Shown: positions 48,301-55,822 of the stretch, piece after piece
How the letters are laid out: each line of letters starts with the position of its first letter
Numbering within the stretch: position 1 is the stretch's first letter
Assembly: GCA_047967505.1 (NCBI GenBank)
Contig: CM106538.1
Strand: one strand, 5' to 3'
Source of the DNA: Dipteris shenzhenensis
Taxonomy: Eukaryota > Polypodiophyta > Polypodiopsida > Gleicheniales
Length of the DNA stretch: 64,000 bases
Position numbers and translations under genes: made by a program
The notes under the pieces: generated by a model
Databases searched by the model: none
Seen by the model: the letters and a program-made list of their open reading frames with translations, nothing else
Told to the model about the DNA's origin: nothing

Positions 48301-51300
48301 CTCCCTCCTTCACCCAGCCTGTCCTTGTTCTCCTCGCCTTGTCTTCGCCTCCCCCTGTGACGTCCTTCTTCCTCCCTGCAGCGGGAGCATTTGTGCTTGT
48401 TAAGGCGAAATAAAACCTTGGTGGTGACCCTTGGTTTGGCCAGAGGGGCTCTATGGCAGCACCCTCGAATCCCACAACTGTTAAGGTTCTTCTTTCCCTA
48501 GGTGACAAGCAATAGGTATAGCAAGCAGTTCAGTCCCTCTAAGACAAGGTGATTGTGGGCAGAATTGTGGGCTTCACGACTTAACGGAGACAGGTGCGAG
48601 AGTGGATCAAGGCGAGCTTGGCATTAGAGGGTGATCATATCCAGGAGGTCACCATCTATGGAAGAGGCGTATTCCTCATCCAGTTGAGCTCCCCCGACAT
48701 TGCCTCGACACTCGTGGAGCAGAGCCCCATCCTCCTTGGCCCACATCTAGTGTACCTCTTTTCTTGGTATCATGGCTTTACAGTGGAGGACATGGACACG
48801 ACACACCATGTTCCCTGTTTTTCGGTGACGCGCCGCTTCTTAGGGCTCCCAAGGGAGTATCGCGCCATCCTTCCCTCCATTGGTCGGGCATTTGGCACCG
48901 TGCTCGGGTCTTTGCCGGAGTCGGCTGTCTCAGTTGTAGCAGATGACAGGGTCTCCAGGATCAGATTGGTGGTTGATAGCCCATAGTCCCTCCTAGAGTG
49001 GATCCTCCTAGAGACCCTCGAAGGAGGCACACTTCGTCAGCGAGTGGAGATTTCTGGGTTACGTGGCGAGTGTCTTCTGTGTAGATAGATGGGTCGCCTA
49101 GCTAGAGATTGCCCCTGTGGCCATGGCCAAGCGCCTCCCCCCCAACCCCCGCAAAGCAGGTAGAGTCAGCAAGCCAGAGCCCAGCACCCCCTCAGATAGG
49201 AGCAACAAGAGTCTCAGACCCCCTGGGTGACCCCCTCAGAAGGGGACTGGACCCAGGTTAAAGAGGAAAAGAAACCAAGCAAACAGGCTCGTAAGCGCCG
49301 CAGGTAGAGGGCCAGACGCAAAGAGAGAGACAAGGTTGATCGCGAGGCACCTGAGGAGGAGCAGCAACAGAAGCCCTTACAGGGAGATCCACCTCCCTCA
49401 GTAGAAGGGGCCATCGTCTAGCCAGATGATCCTCCTGTGTTGGAGGTTCAACGTTTACATTCACCCTTGCATCAGTAGCAAGCCCTAGGAGCTCCTGAGG
49501 CGATGGCGGACGTTAGCCAGGCAGTGGTTGAGGAGGAGCAGATCCAGATCCCCGATGAGCCTGATCAGCAGGGGGGCCTGTGGTCGCCCCTATTCCCCTC
49601 CCTCCCCATCTCCCTCCAGATCCCTCCCCCTCCCCCTCCCCCTCCCCTCCCTGGCCCCTCTTGCTATGATCACTCTCACCCCCCCCCCCCCCCCCCCCCT
49701 TTCCTTCGACTCCCTCCCTCCTCTCTTCCCCGTCCCCCCCTCTGCACCTCCGTAGCCTCCCTCCCCTCCCTCGCTTCGACACCCCTGCCTGTAGGCAAGG
49801 GTAAGACGACGTCCCCTTCTGCTTCCTCATCGCAGCATCATGTCCATTCGGGGAGGGAGCCAGAGGGACGGGGCTCGTCCCCCCTGTCAGCAGCTTCCAA
49901 CCTCCAGCCTAGGCATCCCTTACCACGAGGTTGGGACCCTGGAATTATATGGAGATTTCGGACTCTTATCCTTATTGCTGGAGGTAATGCTTATGGTCCT
50001 GCAGCCCGGAAGGGGGGTTTGATAAGTGCAGTGGGCTCTCAGACACACCCCGTTTGGAGATTCCAATTTGCCTCCACAAGGTTGGAGAAGTGGTCCCCAG
50101 AAGTGTTTGATGCTATTATGGGAGATCACATTTCACGCATGATGGACGAGTGGATGCGGTCACAGGGACTGGACCTTTGGCACGCTCGTGGTGTCGAGGT
50201 GAATTTTCAGATGAGCTTAACGCGAGAGGAGCCGATGTGTGGTTTGGTGGTAGGAGTTATTAGATTGCCGTTGGAGGCAAAGGTGGATTAGGCATACTAC
50301 TGGCCCCTTTAGTGCTAGCCTTCATCATGGCTGAGTCTGCCCTTCACCTCCGAAGTGCCGACAGAAACTCAGTACGAAGACTTTGTATAAATGGATGCTC
50401 AAGTACGTGTGGGTGTGTGGATTTGTATGTGTGAGAGCATTTTTTTATACTATGGTCTACACCCACTGTTGGGCGCTGATGACGTCAGTGGGGATGTCAT
50501 AGTAGCTAGTCCTTGCTATGCATGATGGAGTTTATGGTTTTCAACCTTGTGAGTGACTATCATGAGATTGAAATTGCACTATGTTGTGTTTTTAGAGGAT
50601 GAGTTTGGGAATGTTTCTGGATTCATCTAGGTATATACTACTGGCCCCTCCAGAAGTGTGTGGAGTTGTTCGGGGTGGAAGTCTCCTTCACGATGAAGTG
50701 GGCATGGAAGATCGGCATTGAGCCGGTATCCACCCTAGCACGTCGTCGCACAGACACGGACTATTCGCCCTCCCAACCCCCGGCAAAGTCACATAAGGCA
50801 GTCTTTCTGGAACATTCACCCACCCATAGGAGAGCCTTGTTTTTTGCACCACCGTCATGAGCTGGACCATATTGACTTGGAACGTGCATGGGCTCCACGA
50901 TCGGGCTCGTAGCCAACCGCAGTACCTGGTACTCCGGCAGGAGTTGCAGAGGGCAGTGGTAGGGCAGACACATCCTGTTGATTCAGCAACACATGTTTTC
51001 AGCATCAGACATCATAAGGCGACACCACCTTCTCCAGGGAGAGGTTCGGAGGAGTGGTCCCCCTGCAGTAGGACGGAGTGGAGGGGTCTGCATCGATCTC
51101 ACAGACTTTGGCTCCAGAGGTCTACGATTAGGGCGAGCTTATCCCAGGACGGGTAGTTTGGATGGGAGTTAGGACGGGAGAGTCCAGGATTGGGATCTTG
51201 AACGTGTATGTCCTAGCGTGCAGATAGCACCATTGGCCTTTTGGAGGCGGCTGTCAAAGTGTCTTTCGGATGTAGAAACCCTGATTGTTGGAGGGGACTC

Positions 51301-54300
51301 CAACAACTTGGAGTTTGGGGAATACAAGCAGGGCCGCCCCGCCTCCTCTGAGATGCCAGCAGCAAAGCGTAGCACCTAGGAGCAGTTCATTTTCATGATC
51401 AGTGGGCAGAGTCCCGTGGCGAGAGCCAGATTTCAGGAGGATACTTGGGAGCCTCCTCTTCTTCTTCGGACAAATGAGACATGATGGATTGCTTGAGAGA
51501 CTAGACCGTTTTTATGTTGGGGACTGGGCATTGCACAGAGACGGCTCTACCGGGATTTTGGTAGGTACCACGATGTCAGACCACTCTCCAGTAGTACTTC
51601 ACTTAGATCAGCCCCGTCGAGGTCTCCCACAAAAGGGGGTCCGCATTCAAGAGGATCTGCAAGGAGATCCAGCAGGTCATGGCAGGGATTTGGGAGCAGT
51701 TAGAGACGACACCGTGTGAGGGGTGGCCGATGCGATCCAGAGGAGCAGTGAGGAGTTGCAGGCTCATGCCACTAGGCAGAGGACTCTTCAGGAGCACGAG
51801 CAGGCTTTGAGGAGAGACCTCGCCTCCATAGAGCGGCTCAGGGAGCAGGACCCAAGTTCTCAGTGGCTTAGTGACAGGTTCCAGAGTGCTCACCTTGAGC
51901 TTCAGGACACGGAGATTCAGCGGGCTGAGGTCATCACTCTTCCTGGGCCCGGTGGGTACAATAGGGGGATAGGATGATAAAGCAGTTTTTTCAGACCACT
52001 GGGCTCCGATCAGTAGGCACACAGCTGCAACGTCTCTGAGATCCGCAAGGCATCACGTACACTGACCCGGAGGGGATTTTAGACTTGACCATAGGTTTTT
52101 GCAGCCAGCTCTTTCAGATGGAGAGGATGAATCCAGTTGGTCTTGTGGCCCGAGAGGTAGTTTGGGATCACGTTTCGATAGTAGTCTCGCAGGATTTATG
52201 CAGTAGACTTGAGGAGCCTTTCACAGATGAGGAGCTCTGGGAAGCCCTCAAGGCTCTCCCGATGCAGAAGTGTCTTGGCGAGGATGGCTTGACTCTTCCG
52301 GAACTTCTGGGAGATTATCTCCACTTCTTTTCGATTAGCTTGCCAAGAGATATTTGACACAGGCTCCCTCCCTCAGTCCTTAGAGTAGGGGGTGGATTTG
52401 TTTGATTTCGAAAGGGGGGAGATAGGTCAAATATCCAACAGAGGAGACCGATCACTCTGCTTGATACTGCATACAAGATTCTCGCCAAGGTCTTGAGCTT
52501 GCAGTTATGGCCCCATCTTACTAACATCATCCATGACACGTAGACCGGGTTCGTCCAGGAGCGCAGCATCCTGGACAACATCACATTCTGTGAGGCAGTG
52601 GATTGGTCCAGGGAGGAGTCACAGTCGCTGGCCGTCCTCTTGGATTTTGAGAAGGCCTATGATAGGGTGGAGTGGTCCTTCCTGGAGGGTACTATGCGGA
52701 GATTGGGTTTCTCAGACATATGGGTCAAAGGAGTTTCTGCGCTTTATGCGGGGAGCTCTAGTCAGATGCTTATTGGAGGACACACTGGTGAGGCCTTCCC
52801 TCTCTCTCGTTCAGTCCGCCAGGGTTGCTCACTCGCTCCCTTCCTCTTCTTGTTCGTGGCGGAGGCTTTGGGCTATTACTTGAGATCACAGGTGGCGGGC
52901 CTCACAAGGTTGAGGCTTCCAATCAAACAAGAGGAGGACCTGCTTGACTAGGAGTTTGCGGATAACACGGCCTTGTATGTTGAGGGCACCATAGCGAGTT
53001 TGGAGAGAGTCAGGGGTGCCCTGGCTATTTACTGCGAGGCCTCGGGTGCACGGATCAACTGGACAAAATCCATAGGTTTCTTTATAGGCTATGAGGAGAC
53101 ACAGGAGATTCGTGAGTGGGGGAGTGACTTCAGCTTTAGATGGATACTGCGGGCCCAAACAGCGAGATACCTTGTATGCCAGGTTGGTATTGACATTATG
53201 ATAGAGTGATCTCTGATCTTTGGGTGCCACATAAGGGGCTGACGCTTAAACTCCTCTCTGCATCTGGGCGGAGCACGAATAAGACCCCCTGCTAGTCTCT
53301 GCCAGACCTTGTGGAGGCTCCTCATCAAGGGGGAACCCTTCCTCGTAAGGGTGGCCTTTGAGAAGATCCATTTGTGTGAAAGTTGCCACTGTTCTCTAGT
53401 GTGTGGGGTGTTCCTTAGAAGCAAGAGGAGCTTCCAAGGTTCTGCACTTGGGGTGAGGCTGCGAACAACCAACTTGCCTAGGAGGGCTTTGCTCTGCATC
53501 TCCGGATCAATGATACCCAAGCCTCCCAGGGCCTGCAACATGATCACCGTCTGCCAAGCGACTCGGGCTCTAGTGTTCCTCGTGCCGTCCGAACCTGTGC
53601 CCAAAGGAAGTTTCGAACCAACCATCGGAGATGCCCAATGCATCCTTTGTGAAAGCACCAGCAAAAGGCGATATACCAGGCTGTGGCAAGAAGGACCTAG
53701 TTTGCCACTAAGGCATGACCTGCTAGGGAGAGTTTGGCCGAGCTCCAGTAGAGAAGCTTGCGTCGAACACTCTCAAGGACCGGGGCGATCTTCTATGCTC
53801 GGACAGTGGACTCTCATTGGTTGGGCACAGTGGGACAGTGGTCTAGCCGGGTCTTTTGGTAGATGGAGCAGATTACCCATGGAGGCAGATGCGAGGTTTG
53901 ACGCCGTAGCGCATCTGCGAGGGGCAAGGCAACGGATGAGAGAGATTGACCTAGCCATTCCGGAGTCCTGGTGGGAGGGACTTTGAGTATGGAGGGACAT
54001 CAAATGGTTGGGGCAGTTTTCTCGGACTGGTGTCCCCTTGAGGATGATGATGCAGGGAGGTAGCACGCACCCCAGCTTCTTCCGTGTAGGCCGTGGAGGC
54101 CTTCAGCCACTCACTGAGAGAGACCCTAAGATGGATGGGACTCTTGATGGGATTCACTGGCAGATAATCAGAGTGGTGAGATGTTTGGGGAAGGAGTGGC
54201 ACATTGACCCTCCCAGTATCTCAGAGCAGGATGCCCCTAGATGGTGCCTTTGGCTATGGGAGGGTAGACCCTTGAGGGAGGTTCAATGGCCGAGTCTAAA

Positions 54301-55772
54301 TCCCAACCAAATGCTGCTAGAGCTGGTTGAAGTAGTTGGGGTGAGTCCTGGATGACAAAAATAAATAAAATCTGAGCAAGCTCCCCAAAAAACGGTTGAA
54401 AAATGCTCAAAATTGACTGCAAGCTGTTCGTGCAGATTTTTGACAGCGTCGCGTAGTTGTCTGTACGGCCGTACAGTTGTACGAACAGGTCGTTCGACAA
54501 ATCTTTCAGGATGTTTTTTGATCGTGAAGCTGAGGCGCCTGTCCTAGGACTGATTTGGAGCATAAATGGCAAGGAAGTGAAGCTGAAATCACCAAATAAA
54601 GGCTGCTGGCAGGTAACCGGACTGTGCTGGAGCAAGTGGCAGCATATGGCACATAAGAGAATGCACGGGGTGAGGCACCATGAGCAATGAGAGGCTCTGA
54701 TACCACTGTTGGGTGTGGGAAGTAGTGGAAGAGAAGAGAAATGCAATGGAGCAGACAACAGGATGAAGGAACTGAGTGTACTTGCAAATCGATAATGACA
54801 ACAAGATGAAGGAATTGAGTGTACTTGCATAGCCTCTCGTACAGCCTGCTGACCAACTCCGTGCAGCTGCTTACATCATCTTCCAAGTCATGGCCCTGTT
54901 TCTGGATGGATTCCTTGCGCAATCAAGCTCCCTCCAGTCGTTGGCAGACACGCGGCAATTCCGTGCTAGATTTTCCTTCCACTCCTCTCTTTGTGCTGCC
55001 CATGTGGCAGCTCCATGATTTGTTGTTTTGCTGTGAGCATGCTGCCCACATGGTAAAGGTGCTCCCACATGTGGTAGCCAAGGTGCTGGCCATGTGGTAG
55101 CCACATCACCACGTGTTCCCCCCCCCATGCTGTCCTCATATGAGGGCTTATAGGTAACCATACCACTTCCAACAGCTTTCCGGTTGTGGAGCCGGCATAG
55201 TGCAGCTTGCACATTCTGAGAGTGAACAAGATGGATGTGGTGCGTGGGTAGAGAAGACATATCAGGTGGTGCTTGGATCGGGTTGTTGTAGAGCGGGGTT
55301 GTGTACAGTCTGCCTCATGCCCGGATCTATGATGGGGAAGGATGGCTTGCCTTTAGAAAGAAGCCCCCATGCAATAGTGGGATCCCCTCCTTGAAAAGTT
55401 TTGACAATCTCATACATCCTATATGAGATCTTACGGCATGTCAAGCAATGCAAAATCTGCTGTGCCATAACCGTCGCAAGGTCCTGTAAAGCCCGCTCAC
55501 GCATGAGGTGAGATCTTCTCTCTCTGCACTCATCATCAAACCATGGGTTCTAGGACATCTTCCTAGCTAGGGGACATGCTGCAAATTGTATCCTGGGGAA
55601 AGACTTGGCAGCGGCACCTGAATCATTAATACGAGGTGAGGTTTGCATCATCTCCAATAGAGGTTGGTAGCTCATGGGACAAGTGGCTCATATAAACTGC
55701 ATCAAGGGCGCTGTCACAGTGTATCCGAACATGGGTGGGCTCCAGCGTGTCCCATCTTGTGTGTGTGTGTGC

Positions 55773-55822
<50 letters not shown>

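Larger units (their letters stand above)
48453..54293 (+). mobile_element. long LINE (L1-like) copy with internal inversion, 3' end missing
   Basis: ORF1 from 48453, ORF2 endonuclease from 50857, RT to 53209, then an inverted segment (53213 to about 53800), then the ORF2 connection region in forward sense to about 54293. The zinc-binding domain, 3' UTR and tail are absent; an antisense LTR element takes over. Scattered stops and frameshifts occur throughout. Confidence 0.8.

Noticed and set aside
48028-48508. Long low-complexity frames on both strands (Arg/Gly/Glu and Ser/Pro/Leu)
   Set aside because: They come from a polypyrimidine tract; lack of stops is due to base composition.
49513-49830. 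Gly/Glu-rich minus-strand frame
   Set aside because: Antisense of a C/T-rich part of LINE ORF1.
53089-53664. 191-codon minus-strand frame as a separate gene
   Set aside because: It is the inverted internal part of the surrounding LINE ORF2.
54237-54830. 197-codon minus-strand frame with a UBA-like AFGWDLDSAIE segment
   Set aside because: It spans the LTR, the primer-binding site and antisense LINE sequence, so the match is by chance.
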